Below are positions 8,990 to 18,457 of a stretch of 64,000 nt of DNA, one piece after another (positions within the stretch are counted from its first letter, which is position 1; every line of letters begins with the position of its first letter). The stretch covers positions 1,550,001 through 1,614,000 of the forward strand of contig NZ_CP076413.1 of assembly GCF_021173085.1 (NCBI RefSeq). The letters are read 5' to 3'. This DNA is from Ralstonia wenshanensis. GTDB lineage: Bacteria; Pseudomonadota; Gammaproteobacteria; Burkholderiales; Burkholderiaceae. The notes under the pieces were generated by a model that worked only from the letters and a program-made list of their open reading frames with translations, was not told where the DNA came from and made no database searches. The translations under genes were made by a program, and so were the position numbers.

Positions 8990-9984
8990 GGTTGGCCGCG
9001 CTGATATTTGTTGACGGCCCGGTTGTGGTCCGTCAGGTTGGTCGAAAACTGGCTGCTGCCGTCACCGCGCGCCACGAAATACAGCGCATCCGACGGCGCC
9101 GGGTTCAGCGCCGCCTGCAGCGATGCCATGCCCGGCAGCGCGATCGGCGTGGGCGGCAGGCCCGTGCGCGTGTAGGTGTTGTACGGGGTGTCGGTCTGCA
9201 GGTCTCGCTTGCGCAAGTTGCCGTCAAAGCTAGCACCAAGGCCGTAGATGACCGTCGGGTCGGTCTGCAGCAGCATGTTCTTGCGCAACCGGTTGACGAA
9301 CACGGCGGCGATCATCGGGCGCTCCAGCTTCTGGCCGGTCTCCTTCTCGATGATGGAGGCCATGGTCAGCGCCTCGTACGGCGTCTTGTAGGGCAGATCC
9401 AGCGAGCGTTTCGCCCAGGCGTCATTCAGGCGCTTCTGCATCGCCTGATAGGCGTGGCGGTACAGCTCCACATCGCTGCTGCCACGCGCAAAAAGATAGG
9501 TATCGGGAAAGAACAGGCCTTCCGGGTTGGTTTCGGGCGCACCGATCTTGCGCATCAGATCCGCATCCGACATGCCGGCCGTGTCGTGCTTGAGCGCGGG
9601 TTCCGCGTCAACCACCGCCCGCATCTGCCGCATCGACCAGCCCTCGATGACGGTAACGACGTAGTGCGTAACCTCGCCACGCGCCATCTTGTCGAGAATG
9701 GACATGGGCGTCGCGCCAGTCTCCAGCGCATAACCGCCGGCTTTGAGGCTCTTGGCGTTGCCCGTGGCACGCGCCAGCAGCGAAAACAACTGCGGCTGCA
9801 CGCCGACGCCGGCATTGGCAAGCTGCTTGCCGACCGAGATCACGCTCGAGTTCGGTTTGATCACCACTTCCAGCGGCGACGCCGCCAGGCTCACTGGTTG
9901 CTGGGCCCACCACACCACACCGCCTGCTGCCGCCAGCACAATCAGGGTCGCCAGCAGGATCAAGCGTTTGAGAAAAGAGAACAT
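8986..9984 (-). CDS. mltG: Endolytic murein transglycosylase MltG (YceG)
   Basis: MltG is an inner-membrane-anchored enzyme that cuts nascent glycan strands and may end peptidoglycan polymerisation. It has 332 residues, with a single N-terminal membrane anchor (residues about 7-28). A LysM-like region is followed by the YceG catalytic domain. The catalytic glutamate lies in ASIIEKETG, and the conserved [13 protein letters not shown] and [19 protein letters not shown] blocks are present. It is the first gene of the mltG-tmk-holB-pilZ-tatD run and is divergent from ygfZ. Confidence 0.94.
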   Translation of the reverse strand: MFSFLKRLILLATLIVLAAAGGVVWWAQQPVSLAASPLEVVIKPNSSVISVGKQLANAGVGVQPQLFSLLARATGNAKSLKAGGYALETGATPMSILDKMARGEVTHYVVTVIEGWSMRQMRAVVDAEPALKHDTAGMSDADLMRKIGAPETNPEGLFFPDTYLFARGSSDVELYRHAYQAMQKRLNDAWAKRSLDLPYKTPYEALTMASIIEKETGQKLERPMIAAVFVNRLRKNMLLQTDPTVIYGLGASFDGNLRKRDLQTDTPYNTYTRTGLPPTPIALPGMASLQAALNPAPSDALYFVARGDGSSQFSTNLTDHNRAVNKYQRGQP

Positions 9985-10081
9985 TGTGTTGCGAATCTGC
10001 GTGTGGAACCGGCCGACACCGGCGATTTCCGCACTCTTGAAATGGATAGACAGGGCACAAGCTGCCCTTCAGACAGCCCAA

Positions 10082-10087
10082 TATAAT
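10082..10087 (+). promoter_or_regulatory. Candidate -10 box for ygfZ
   Basis: A consensus TATAAT lies 31 bases before the ygfZ start in the divergent mltG/ygfZ intergenic region. No convincing -35 box is seen at the usual spacing, so this is a tentative promoter. Confidence 0.35.
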
Positions 10088-10117
10088 ACCGGTCTATCCA
10101 AGGCCGCCCCGCACACC

Positions 10118-11158
10118 ATGAACGATGTCTTCCACGATTTTGTCGATACGCTGAGCTTTCCGCCGCTCGACGTGCAATTTGACGCCGCCACGCGCGGCAG
10201 TGTGCTGTGCGCACCGACCGATCTCGCGCGCATCGCCGTTGAAGGTGCCGATGCTGCCGAGTTCCTCCACAACCAGCTTACCAACGCCGTTACGGGCCTC
10301 GGCCTGAACCAGGCGCGCCTGGCCGGCTATTGCTCGCCCAAGGGCCGGCTGCTCGCCACGCTGCTGGTGTGGCGTCAGGCCGATACGATCGTGCTGCAGA
10401 CAGACAAGGCGATCGCTCCGGCGTTGACCAAGCGCCTGTCGATGTTCGTGCTGCGCGCCAAGGCCAAGCTGCGTCCGATGGACGAGTTCATCGCCATCGG
10501 CGTCGCCGGGCCCGATGCGGCAGAAGCGCTGCGTGAGGCCGGCGCCGTCTTGCCTGAACCCGATACCGTCAACGCGGTGGCGCAGCAGCCCGCCACGGTT
10601 GGCCAGCAGTTCGGCGCGGTCGTCCGCCTGCCGGATGCCGGCGGGCGCCCTCGCTATCAATGGATGGTCCATGCCGAGCACTTCCAGGACGCCTGGAAGA
10701 CGCTGTCGTCGCGCCTGTCGTTGGTCGGCACCGAGGTGTGGGATTGGATGAGCCTGCAAGCAGGGGTGCCGCACATCACCCTGCCCACCCAGGAACAGTT
10801 CGTCCCGCAGATGGTTAACCTGGAGCTGCTGGGTGGCGTCGATTTCCGCAAAGGTTGTTACCCCGGCCAGGAAATCGTGGCGCGCAGCCAGTATCGCGGC
10901 ACGCTCAAGCGGCGCATGCAGCGCGCGCACGTGAATGCACCCACGTCCGCTGGTGCCGAGGTCTACAGCGCAACTGATCCGAACCAACCTTGTGGCATGG
11001 TGGTCAACGCCGCCATGGCGCCGGATGGCGGCACCGATCTGCTGGTCGAGCTGAAGCTGGACGCGCTCGACACCGTCATCCACCTGGCCACAGCGGACGG
11101 GCCGGTTCTGACGTTGCAAAACCTGCCTTACGCCATTCCCGTTTCAGAAAACGCCTGA
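10118..11158 (+). CDS. ygfZ: Folate-binding protein YgfZ (iron-sulfur cluster maintenance)
   Basis: YgfZ is a tetrahydrofolate-binding protein of the GcvT/CAF17 family that helps mature or repair certain Fe-S enzymes. The protein has 346 residues. The signature K-G-C-Y-x-G-Q-E is intact (FRKGCYPGQEIVARSQYRG, near residue 245). I chose the ATG at 10118 because it begins the conserved N-terminus; upstream codons in the same frame overlap mltG antisense. The gene is followed 14 bases later by the DUF4936 gene. Confidence 0.92.
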   Translation: MNDVFHDFVDTLSFPPLDVQFDAATRGSVLCAPTDLARIAVEGADAAEFLHNQLTNAVTGLGLNQARLAGYCSPKGRLLATLLVWRQADTIVLQTDKAIAPALTKRLSMFVLRAKAKLRPMDEFIAIGVAGPDAAEALREAGAVLPEPDTVNAVAQQPATVGQQFGAVVRLPDAGGRPRYQWMVHAEHFQDAWKTLSSRLSLVGTEVWDWMSLQAGVPHITLPTQEQFVPQMVNLELLGGVDFRKGCYPGQEIVARSQYRGTLKRRMQRAHVNAPTSAGAEVYSATDPNQPCGMVVNAAMAPDGGTDLLVELKLDALDTVIHLATADGPVLTLQNLPYAIPVSENA

Positions 11159-11172
11159 CACCGTACCCCATC

Positions 11173-11463
11173 ATGGCCGACCACCTGTTCGTCTACTTCC
11201 GCATCGCCGAGCATGACGCTGCCGCTGCGCTACCGCGCTGGCAGCGTTGGCTCGATACCGTGGAAGAGGCGACCGGCGTGGCCGGCGCGTTGATGCGCCG
11301 CCCGGAAACACGCGACGGCCAGGCCACGTGGATGGAGTCTTACAACGACGTCCCGCCCGCCTTTGCCGCCACACTGGCGGCGCTGTGGGAAACCGGCGGC
11401 CCGCGCGAATTCGTCGCGGGTGAACGCCATGCCGAGCTGTTTGTCGATCTGGAAAACAGCTGA
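11173..11463 (+). CDS. DUF4936 family protein
   Basis: This is a small soluble protein of 96 residues whose sequence matches what I know as DUF4936, a family found beside ygfZ in betaproteobacteria. It contains HLFVYFRIAEHDA, a stretch typical of a ferredoxin-like alpha/beta fold, and WMESYNDV. It has no signal peptide or membrane segment. It starts 14 bases after the ygfZ stop and is probably co-transcribed. The function is unknown; a link to Fe-S or folate metabolism is only guilt by association. Confidence 0.75.
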   Translation: MADHLFVYFRIAEHDAAAALPRWQRWLDTVEEATGVAGALMRRPETRDGQATWMESYNDVPPAFAATLAALWETGGPREFVAGERHAELFVDLENS

Positions 11464-11591
11464 CGGCGCCCTGCCGCAATCGTCATCGCAAAAATCCGGC
11501 AGGCTGCTATGCTTGGCCGAAGCCCGCGCGACACAGATCGTCACATTGGCCATTGGCCGTTCGTTGCGCGGCATGTTCAAAGGAAGTGCTC

Positions 11592-12407
11592 ATGTGTTTG
11601 ATTCTCACGGCCTGGCACGCCCACCCCGACTACGCGCTGGTGGTGGCCGCCAACCGGGACGAATTCTATGACCGCCCTGCCGCACCGCTGGCGTGGTGGA
11701 GCGACGCGCCCAATGTGCTGGCCGGGCGTGACATGGCCCAGGTGGTCGGTCACGCCGGCACGTGGATGGGCATGACGCGCGACGGCCGCTTTGCCGCGCT
11801 GACGAATTACCGCGCACCTTCTGAGCGCCGGCCCGATGCACGCTCGCGCGGAGAACTCGTCTCGAATTTCCTGACGGCGGACGACATGTCGGTGCCCGCC
11901 TATCTCGATAGCCTCACCGCCCGCGACCGTGCCTACAACGGCTACAACCTGCTGACCGCCACACGCGACGAACTCTGGTGGACAAGCAACCGCGCCGAAG
12001 CGCCGCGCAAGCTCGCGCCTGGCCTATACGGGCTGTCCAATGCGCTGCTCGATACGCCGTGGTTCAAGGTGCGGCACCGCATGGCCGCCTTTGCCGAGGC
12101 GCTGGCCGCAGATACGGGCCGGCACGGCAACGCGCTGGACGTGGCGCGCTATCTTGATCTGCTGTCGGAAACGCGCGAGGCGCCGACCGCCTCCTTGCCC
12201 GCAACGGGCGTGGCGCCGGAGTGGGAGAAGCTGCTTTCCGCCGCCTTCATCCGCTCGCCGCGCTACGGCACGCGCGCCAGCACCATCGTGCGCATCCGCC
12301 ACGACGGTTGCTTCGACGTGACCGAACGCCGCTTCGACGCTCAGGGCCAGATCGGCGAGACGCGCTACCTCGGCGTGCTCGATACCGTCACGCACGCCGA
12401 TACGTAA
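11592..12407 (+). CDS. NRDE-family (TANGO2-like) protein
   Basis: The protein has 271 residues, normal for the family. The defining N-R-D-E motif is intact at residues 20-23 (VVAANRDEFYDRP), with the catalytic-looking Cys at position 2 (MCLILTAW). Further family blocks are TWMGMTRDGRFAALTNYR and RSRGELVSNFL. Eukaryotic TANGO2 is linked to lipid and heme handling, while the bacterial role is unknown. The start is an ATG preceded by AGGAAG. Confidence 0.88.
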   Translation: MCLILTAWHAHPDYALVVAANRDEFYDRPAAPLAWWSDAPNVLAGRDMAQVVGHAGTWMGMTRDGRFAALTNYRAPSERRPDARSRGELVSNFLTADDMSVPAYLDSLTARDRAYNGYNLLTATRDELWWTSNRAEAPRKLAPGLYGLSNALLDTPWFKVRHRMAAFAEALAADTGRHGNALDVARYLDLLSETREAPTASLPATGVAPEWEKLLSAAFIRSPRYGTRASTIVRIRHDGCFDVTERRFDAQGQIGETRYLGVLDTVTHADT

Positions 12408-12419
12408 GCGCCGCCCCGC

Positions 12420-13328
12420 TCAGGCCGCCTCCTGCTTGGCGCTCGCGGCCTGATCTCTTTCCATTTCCATTTCGGTGACGGCGCCGCCGCCCGGGCGCAA
12501 TGCCGAATGTTCGCGCTTGGACTGCACCAGCGGATAGAACATCTGCGCCGTCCAGGGTTCGGCGCCGAACAGCACGTCATCCTGCAAGCCAATCTTTGCG
12601 GGATATTTGCGCGTGATGTGCGCGGTGCCGAACAGCACATCCCAGAAGAACAGCAGGTTGCCGAAATTGCCTTTGTAGTGGCCAATGCCGTCGGCGTTGG
12701 TGAGCGCGTGATGCGCCCAGTGTGTGGCCGGCGTGGAAATCGTCCGCTCGACCACCCACATCAGCGGACGCAGCGCGCGAATACGATACAGCGGTGCGTC
12801 CCACGGCCAGGCGCAATGCGCGCCAACAATGACGGCCAGCTTGACGACCAGATACGCCGCATAGACCGGGCCAAAGCCCAAGTACACGGCCACGCCGCCA
12901 ATCCACAGCCCCGGCATCATCAGGTAGTAGAAGAAGTTGTTGCGGTACGTAATGCGCACGCTCATGTACGACGCGCTGTGATGCGCGCGGTGCAGCGGCC
13001 ATAGCAGCGGTGTGTGCGAGGCGCGGTGCCAGAGGTATTGCGTGAGGTCGTCGCCGATGAGCAGCAACCCCGTCATCGCCCACCAGGGCAGATCCGCCCA
13101 CGCGTTGTGCTGCGCCGGAATGAGCCACTTGCACAGGGCGTTGCTGCCCAGCAGCGCGATCGGCTGCGTGACGGCGACAAGGCTGATGAACATCAGCACC
13201 TCGAGCCAGGCATCGTTGGCCGTTGCGCGGCCACGCACGTTGGCTTGGTAGCGCCGCGTCACAAACTCCATGGCGGCAAATCCCAGGATGCAGGCGACGA
13301 TCAGCGCGTGCTCCATGTGCGAACTCAT
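12420..13328 (-). CDS. Sterol desaturase / fatty acid hydroxylase family protein
   Basis: This is a membrane di-iron enzyme of 302 residues. Several membrane helices are present, with the histidine clusters HRASH, HRAHH and later HWAHH (HWAHHALTNADGIGH) that ligate iron in the hydroxylase superfamily. It probably hydroxylates or desaturates a lipid. It is divergent from a LysR regulator 100 bases away, which likely controls it. The leader uses the AGGAGACACCA ribosome-binding pattern seen before several genes here. The lipid substrate cannot be inferred. Confidence 0.86.
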   Translation of the reverse strand: MSSHMEHALIVACILGFAAMEFVTRRYQANVRGRATANDAWLEVLMFISLVAVTQPIALLGSNALCKWLIPAQHNAWADLPWWAMTGLLLIGDDLTQYLWHRASHTPLLWPLHRAHHSASYMSVRITYRNNFFYYLMMPGLWIGGVAVYLGFGPVYAAYLVVKLAVIVGAHCAWPWDAPLYRIRALRPLMWVVERTISTPATHWAHHALTNADGIGHYKGNFGNLLFFWDVLFGTAHITRKYPAKIGLQDDVLFGAEPWTAQMFYPLVQSKREHSALRPGGGAVTEMEMERDQAASAKQEAA

Positions 13329-13388
13329 TGGTGTCTCCTCGCTTTTGTTGTGGAGACAAGCCTAGGAGTGCCCCATCGATGCGTCCAA

Positions 13389-13414
13389 TGCATAATGAAC
13401 ATCCGTTTAATGCA
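13389..13414. promoter_or_regulatory. Candidate LysR-type binding dyad
   Basis: TGCAT (13389-13393) and ATGCA (13410-13414) form an interrupted inverted repeat with AT-rich flanks in the 100-bp divergent region. The spacing and the position before the LysR-type start fit a LysR recognition site. Binding is inferred only. Confidence 0.35.
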
Positions 13415-13428
13415 CAAGACGCAACGCC

Positions 13429-14334
13429 ATGGATTTGCGCCGCCTGAGTCACGTCGTAGCCCTTGCCGACACCCTGCACTTCGCGCGGGCCGCGCAAGCA
13501 GTGCATCTGAGCCAGCCCGCATTCAGCCGGAGCATCCAGGCGATTGAAGACGATCTGGGCATCCGCCTGTTCGATCGCGAAACCGGTGACGTGCGCCCCA
13601 CGCCCGCAGGCGAATTCGTCATCGAACGCGCGCGGCGCCTGCTGTTCGAGGCGCGCTGCTTGCAACGCGACGTTGATCTGTATCGCGACAGCCAGCTCGG
13701 CGATACGGCCTTCGGCGTCGGGCCGCTGCTGACGGCGACGTTGATGCCGCGCGCGCTGCAGGAACTGCGGCAGCAGCATCCCCGGGTCGCACTGCGCATG
13801 GAGGTCGGCAATTGGGTGCAACTGCTGGAGAGCCTGCGCAGCGAGAACATCGAATTCTTTGCCGCAGACGTGCGCGACATGCCGAAAGACGCCGCGCTCG
13901 ATATCCAATTGATTGGAGGCCAGCCTCCTCACCTGTACGTACGGGCTAGACACCCGCTTGCGGGGCGTACGCACACGCTGCGTGAAGTCTGGGAATACGG
14001 CATTGCCGTACCGAAACTCCTGAGCCCATCAAAGGTGGAGCTGGCGATGCTGCTTGGCCTGCCGGCAGGTCAGGAAGCCAGCATCGCGCTGGAGTGCGAC
14101 AACTACGGCGTATTGAAAACGGTTGCGCTGTCGACGGACACCGTGCTGGGCGCCACGGACGCCGCCGTGCGGGAGGAACTGGAAAGAGGCGCGCTGGTGC
14201 GGCTGGCGGTGAAGGGTTGGCTATCACCGCCATCCACGACGGGGATCGTGCGGCTGCACGGCAGAACCGCGTCGCCGGCAGCGCAGGCGGCCATCGCAGC
14301 CATTGTGCGGGCCGCCCACGACATCAACGTGTAA
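13429..14334 (+). CDS. LysR-family transcriptional regulator
   Basis: The protein has 301 residues. The N-terminal winged helix-turn-helix is typical (MDLRRLSHVVALADTLHFARAA, with HLSQPAFSRSIQAIEDDLGIRLF), followed by a periplasmic-binding-like effector domain. It is transcribed away from the fatty-acid-hydroxylase gene and is the natural candidate to regulate it. Its last 11 bases overlap the end of the convergent acetyltransferase gene. Confidence 0.92.
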   Translation: MDLRRLSHVVALADTLHFARAAQAVHLSQPAFSRSIQAIEDDLGIRLFDRETGDVRPTPAGEFVIERARRLLFEARCLQRDVDLYRDSQLGDTAFGVGPLLTATLMPRALQELRQQHPRVALRMEVGNWVQLLESLRSENIEFFAADVRDMPKDAALDIQLIGGQPPHLYVRARHPLAGRTHTLREVWEYGIAVPKLLSPSKVELAMLLGLPAGQEASIALECDNYGVLKTVALSTDTVLGATDAAVREELERGALVRLAVKGWLSPPSTTGIVRLHGRTASPAAQAAIAAIVRAAHDINV

Positions 14335-14776
14335 GCACGCGGCGCATGGTCCGGTGCGGAATACCGGCCTCTTCAAACTCCTCACCCTCGGCCGTAAACC
14401 CCGCGCGCACGTAAAACGGCATGGCGTGGGTTTGCGCGTTCAGGATCAACTCGGGGTAGCCAAGTGACTGCGCCTTGTCGATCAAGGCCTCCAGCACGCG
14501 CGCCCCGACGCCCGTGCCCCGCGCTTCCTTGCGCACGGCCATCCGGCCGATATGGCCGTCGGGCAGCAAGCGGCCCGTGGCAACGGCGCGCCCAGCCGTG
14601 TCGTGTGCCAGCGCATGCCAGCACTGGTCATCCCACTCGTCCCATTCCAGTTCAACGGGCACGCCTTGTTCGGTAACGAACACGTCGTAGCGGATGGCGC
14701 GCGCTTCTTCACGCACGGCGTCCCAGCGGGCAACTTCAACACCGGCAAGCGGGCGGACAGATTCAGGGGCAGTCAT
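14324..14776 (-). CDS. GNAT-family N-acetyltransferase
   Basis: The protein has 150 residues with the acetyl-CoA pyrophosphate loop (RKEARGTGVGARVL, Q/RxxGxG/A type) and the central block WHALAHDTAGRAVATGRLL. The N-terminal AIRYDVFVTEQGVPVELEWDEWD segment resembles ElaA/YitI-type GNATs. The acceptor is unknown. It lies 9 bases upstream of the thioesterase gene in transcription terms after that gene's stop, so the two may share an mRNA. Confidence 0.85.
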   Translation of the reverse strand: MTAPESVRPLAGVEVARWDAVREEARAIRYDVFVTEQGVPVELEWDEWDDQCWHALAHDTAGRAVATGRLLPDGHIGRMAVRKEARGTGVGARVLEALIDKAQSLGYPELILNAQTHAMPFYVRAGFTAEGEEFEEAGIPHRTMRRVLTR

Positions 14777-14785
14777 GCTCAGTTC

Positions 14786-15223
14786 TCACACTTCAGGCTT
14801 CAGGACTTCGAAATTGAGGATGCGCTCGCGCAGCGTGTCGGGAATCGGCGCGGAGGTCTGGGTGGCAGGGTCAGCACACACGTAGATGACTTCGCCGGTG
14901 GCGAGGTGCTCGTCTGCTCGATACATCTCGATGATAAATCGCATGCTGGAGCGGCCCAGGCGCGCCACACGGCAGCGCAGGTCCAGCTCGTCGTCAAAGC
15001 GCGCGGAGGCGTGGTATTCGAGCGTGGATTTGACCACGTAGAAATCCACGCCAAAGGTGTCGACCACATCCACCGGATACCGGACGCCGATGCTGCGCCA
15101 GTATTCGGTGATGCAGACATCGGCGTACAGCAGGTAGTGGCCGTTGAAGACGATGCTCTGCGCATCGACTTCGGCCCAGCGTACGCGCAGGGGCGTGCTG
15201 TGGCGGAAATCCTCGATCGCCAT
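14786..15223 (-). CDS. Acyl-CoA thioesterase, hotdog fold (4HBT type)
   Basis: The protein has 145 residues and is a hotdog-fold thioesterase of the 4-hydroxybenzoyl-CoA/YbgC group. The conserved RVRWAEVDAQSIVFNGHYLLYAD carries the catalytic Asp. The start at 15223 is chosen for the AAGGAGACCGC ribosome-binding site; an upstream in-frame extension lacks one. It precedes the acetyltransferase and follows the HSL-type hydrolase on the same strand. It probably hydrolyses short or aromatic acyl-CoAs. Confidence 0.86.
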   Translation of the reverse strand: MAIEDFRHSTPLRVRWAEVDAQSIVFNGHYLLYADVCITEYWRSIGVRYPVDVVDTFGVDFYVVKSTLEYHASARFDDELDLRCRVARLGRSSMRFIIEMYRADEHLATGEVIYVCADPATQTSAPIPDTLRERILNFEVLKPEV

Positions 15224-15245
15224 GCGGTCTCCTTGTGTGCTCTCG

Positions 15246-16226
15246 TTATGGGGATTCGGTCTCGGTGCCGAAGGCGCGGCGTAGCGCGTTGGCGGCATCG
15301 CGGTGCGCGTCTTCGACGGCCGGCACGAAGCGCCCGATCTTGAAGAAGTCGTGAATCATGCCTTCGTACAGTTTCAGCTCGACCGGCACCTCCGCCGCGC
15401 GCAGCTTGTTGGCGTAGCCGATGCCCGCATCGCGGATTGGATCGAAGCCCGCCACGGCAATCCACGCGGGGCACACGCCGGTCACGTCCGCGCCGTGGCC
15501 ACCGGCATCCAGCGGGGCGAAGCGCCAGTCGTCGCGGTCGGCGTCGGTGCGCAGGTATTGCGAGAAAAACCAGTGGATCATCTCCTGCGTCAGCAAGTAG
15601 CCCTCGGCAAACTCGCGGTGCGACGGTGTGGATTCGCGCGCGGTGGTGCCCGGATAGATCAGCAGTTGCAGCACCGGCGCGAGGCCGCGGTTGCGTGCCT
15701 CGATGGCTGTCACTGCGGCCAGCGTCCCGCCCGCGCTGTCGCCGCCGAATGCGATGCGGGCAGGGTCGGCGCCGATGGTGGCGGCTTCATCGAACGCCCA
15801 CTGCAGCACGTCGAATGCGTCGTTCGCTGCGGTCGGAAATTTCCACTCGGGCCCGAGCCTGTAATCCACCGACAACACCATCGCCCCCGATTTGGCCGCC
15901 AGCGACCGGCAAAGCTGGTCGTGCGTCTTGATGCTGCCTACCGTAAAACCGCCGCCGTGAAAATACACCAGCAACGGCAACGGATCGGCCCAGCTTGTCT
16001 CACGCGCCGCGTATGTGCGAATGGGGATGACATGGCCATCGCGCGCCGTCACCGTCAGGTCGTGCACGGCTTCCAGTGGGATGGCTGGGATGTCGACGAT
16101 GGGGCTGCTTTTTTCGTAGGCGATCTTGGCGTCGGCCGGGTCAAGGGCATTCAGCGGCGGACGCTTGGCACGCGCCACCAGATCGAGCAACTGGGCGACG
16201 TGCGGGTCGAGAGAGGGGTGCTGCAT
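15246..16226 (-). CDS. Alpha/beta hydrolase, hormone-sensitive-lipase family esterase
   Basis: The protein has 326 residues. The HSL signature HGGG (VYFHGGGFTVGS) forms the oxyanion hole. The nucleophile elbow is GDSAGG, with Asp in GFDPIRDAG and His in GMIHDFF completing the triad. The ATG at 16226 gives the usual N-terminus; the longer frame runs into the promoter region. It is divergent from the iron-dependent alcohol dehydrogenase, and the shared 110-base promoter contains a 12-bp palindrome. Short acyl esters are the likely substrates. Confidence 0.9.
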   Translation of the reverse strand: MQHPSLDPHVAQLLDLVARAKRPPLNALDPADAKIAYEKSSPIVDIPAIPLEAVHDLTVTARDGHVIPIRTYAARETSWADPLPLLVYFHGGGFTVGSIKTHDQLCRSLAAKSGAMVLSVDYRLGPEWKFPTAANDAFDVLQWAFDEAATIGADPARIAFGGDSAGGTLAAVTAIEARNRGLAPVLQLLIYPGTTARESTPSHREFAEGYLLTQEMIHWFFSQYLRTDADRDDWRFAPLDAGGHGADVTGVCPAWIAVAGFDPIRDAGIGYANKLRAAEVPVELKLYEGMIHDFFKIGRFVPAVEDAHRDAANALRRAFGTETESP

Positions 16227-16240
16227 TCGGGGCGGGAACT

Positions 16241-16252
16241 GAACGATCGTTC
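16241..16252. promoter_or_regulatory. Palindromic operator, TetR-type candidate
   Basis: GAACGATCGTTC is a perfect 12-bp palindrome between the divergent esterase and alcohol dehydrogenase genes. Near-copies occur before the FadB-like gene (31486-31497) and the acyl-CoA ligase gene (41966-41977). The copy at 41966 also shares flanking bases on both sides. Small GC-centred palindromes like this are typical TetR-family operators. Confidence 0.55.
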
Positions 16253-16336
16253 TAATTTGGCTATCATCGCAGTATCCATTGAACCACGCCCGCACGACAA
16301 GACAGGCGACGCAGACAAACACCCTCCGGAGACAGC

Positions 16337-17485
16337 ATGGCCCTCATCTTTTACCTCACCCACGTTCACCTCGGTTTCGGCACCGTCAATGAGCTGAAAA
16401 GCGAATGCGCACGCGTCGGCATCCGCCGGCCGATGATCGTGACGGACAAGGGCGTGGCCGCTGCAGGGCTCGCACAGCGCGCCATTGACGCCACGGGCGG
16501 CTTGCCTGTCACCGTGTTCGACGAGACGCCTTCCAACCCGACCGAGGCGATGGTGCTGAAGGCCACCGCGCAGTACAAGGACGCCGGCTGCGACGGGCTG
16601 ATCGCCATTGGCGGCGGTTCGTCCATCGACCTGGCCAAGGGCATTGCCATTGCGGCCACGCACCCGGAGCCGCTGACCACCTACGCGACCATCGAGGGTG
16701 GCAGCACGAAGATCACCGAAGCGGCGGCGCCGCTGATTGCGATTCCCACCACGGCCGGCACTGGCAGCGAGGTGGCTCGCGGCGCGATCATCATCCTGGA
16801 AGACGGCCGCAAGCTCGGCTTCCACTCGTGGCACCTGCTGCCCAAGTCGGCCATCTGCGACGCGGAACTGACGCTCGGTCTGCCGCCCGCGCTGACGGCC
16901 GCCACCGGCATGGACGCGATTGCGCATTGCATCGAGACCTTCCTGGCGCCGGCGTTCAACCCACCTGCGGACGGCATCGCCCTGGATGGTTTGGAGCGCG
17001 CCTGGGCCAACATCGAACGCGCCACCCGCGATGGCGCCGACCGCGATGCACGCCTGAACATGATGAGCGCGTCGATGCAGGGTGCGATGGCATTCCAGAA
17101 GGGCTTGGGGTGCGTGCATTCGTTGTCGCACCCGCTGGGCGGTGTAAAGGTCAACGGCAAAACCGGGCTGCATCACGGCACGCTGAATGCGGTGGTGTTG
17201 CCGGCGGTGCTGCGCTTCAACGAGACGGCGGAGACGGTGGTGCGCGACAACCGCTACGCGCGCATGCGCCGCGTGATGAACCTGCCGGCGGGCGCTGACC
17301 TCGCCCAGGCCGTGCATGACCTGACGGCGCGCCTGGGCCTGCCCACCGGCCTGCGCCAGATGGGCGTGCCCGAAGACGCGCTGGAACACGTCGTGGAAGG
17401 CGCCCTGCTCGACCATTGCCACAAGACCAACCCGCGCATTGCCACGGCGGACGACTACCGCCGCATGCTAGCGGAATCGATGTAA
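16337..17485 (+). CDS. Iron-containing alcohol dehydrogenase
   Basis: This is a type III (Fe-dependent) dehydrogenase of 382 residues. The nucleotide motif GGGSSIDLAKG lies near residues 91-101. Metal-site histidines are visible in MDAIAHCIETF, GCVHSLSHPLGG (near 258-268) and LHHGTLNAV (near 278). It oxidises alcohols or reduces aldehydes with NAD(P). It starts after a GGAGACAGC ribosome-binding site. The divergent esterase could release the alcohol that this enzyme then oxidises, which is an inference from position. Confidence 0.92.
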   Translation: MALIFYLTHVHLGFGTVNELKSECARVGIRRPMIVTDKGVAAAGLAQRAIDATGGLPVTVFDETPSNPTEAMVLKATAQYKDAGCDGLIAIGGGSSIDLAKGIAIAATHPEPLTTYATIEGGSTKITEAAAPLIAIPTTAGTGSEVARGAIIILEDGRKLGFHSWHLLPKSAICDAELTLGLPPALTAATGMDAIAHCIETFLAPAFNPPADGIALDGLERAWANIERATRDGADRDARLNMMSASMQGAMAFQKGLGCVHSLSHPLGGVKVNGKTGLHHGTLNAVVLPAVLRFNETAETVVRDNRYARMRRVMNLPAGADLAQAVHDLTARLGLPTGLRQMGVPEDALEHVVEGALLDHCHKTNPRIATADDYRRMLAESM

Positions 17486-17494
17486 CGCAGGCGT

Positions 17495-18421
17495 TCAGGA
17501 AACGAACGACCGGATCAGCGCGGCAATGCGCTCCGGTTGTTCGTGCACGACCCAGTGCGTGCCATCGGGGATGCGCTCCAGGCGCATATCGGGAATGAAG
17601 CGCTCCAGCCCGTTGAGCAGGCTTTTCGGCAGCGCCATGTCCATCTCGCCCCAGATCACGAGCGTGGGTACCTTCACGACAAACGCCTCGGGCGGCATCT
17701 GGTCGATGCGCAGCGGCGCCGTGCCCTCCGTGGGCGGGTGCAGCGGCGACGCGCGGTAATAGTTGACGCCGCCTGTCAGGCCGTGCGAGCCGCCCTCGCC
17801 CGGCTGGCTCCAGGCGGCGTGATAGCGCGCTCGCACCTCGGGCGTGAACCATTCGGCCACGGGCTGGCCCATGCCGCTGAAGAAGCCCTCAAGCTTTTCG
17901 AAATCGTTGGCGGACAGCGCCTGTTCCGAGCCCGGCTGCCTCAACCAGTTCATGTACGCCGATGAAGCCTGCTGCGCGGGATCGCTTAGCAGTGCATTCG
18001 CAAACACCCACGGGTGCGGCGAATTGACGATCACCAACCGCTCGACCACCTCCGGATGCTGGATGGCAAGGTTCCAGCAGATCGCCCCGCCCCAATCGTG
18101 CGCCACCACGATGGCGCGCTCGTAGCCCAGCGCCGTGATGAACTGCGTCAGATCCTGCACCAGGACCTTCGGGCGATACGCATCCACCGCCGCCGGCTTG
18201 CTCGACAGGTTGTAGCCGCGCATGTCGGGCGCCACGGCAAAGTGCGTATCGCCAAACGCAGCGAGTTGCGCTTCCCATTCGTACCAGAACTCCGGAAAGC
18301 CATGCACGAACATCATCAGCGGTGCGCCGCGCTTGCCCGCGCTGGCGTAGTGCAGCCGTGTGCCGTTGGGCAGATCGGCGAATTGCGATTCCGTGATGGC
18401 GGCAGCCGTTGCAGTGTTCAT
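17495..18421 (-). CDS. Alpha/beta hydrolase, epoxide-hydrolase/dehalogenase-like
   Basis: The protein has 308 residues. The oxyanion motif HGFP is at residues 40-43, and the nucleophile is an aspartate (D109 in VAHDWGGA), as in epoxide hydrolases and haloalkane dehalogenases rather than a Ser esterase. The general-base His is in GTHWVVHEQPE. It is the last gene of the long leftward catabolic run and ends convergent to the alcohol dehydrogenase with only 9 bases between them. Substrate not known. Confidence 0.88.
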   Translation of the reverse strand: MNTATAAAITESQFADLPNGTRLHYASAGKRGAPLMMFVHGFPEFWYEWEAQLAAFGDTHFAVAPDMRGYNLSSKPAAVDAYRPKVLVQDLTQFITALGYERAIVVAHDWGGAICWNLAIQHPEVVERLVIVNSPHPWVFANALLSDPAQQASSAYMNWLRQPGSEQALSANDFEKLEGFFSGMGQPVAEWFTPEVRARYHAAWSQPGEGGSHGLTGGVNYYRASPLHPPTEGTAPLRIDQMPPEAFVVKVPTLVIWGEMDMALPKSLLNGLERFIPDMRLERIPDGTHWVVHEQPERIAALIRSFVS

Positions 18422-18457
18422 GGCGATCTCGGCGTTGTGGCAGTCGTAGAGGTGGAA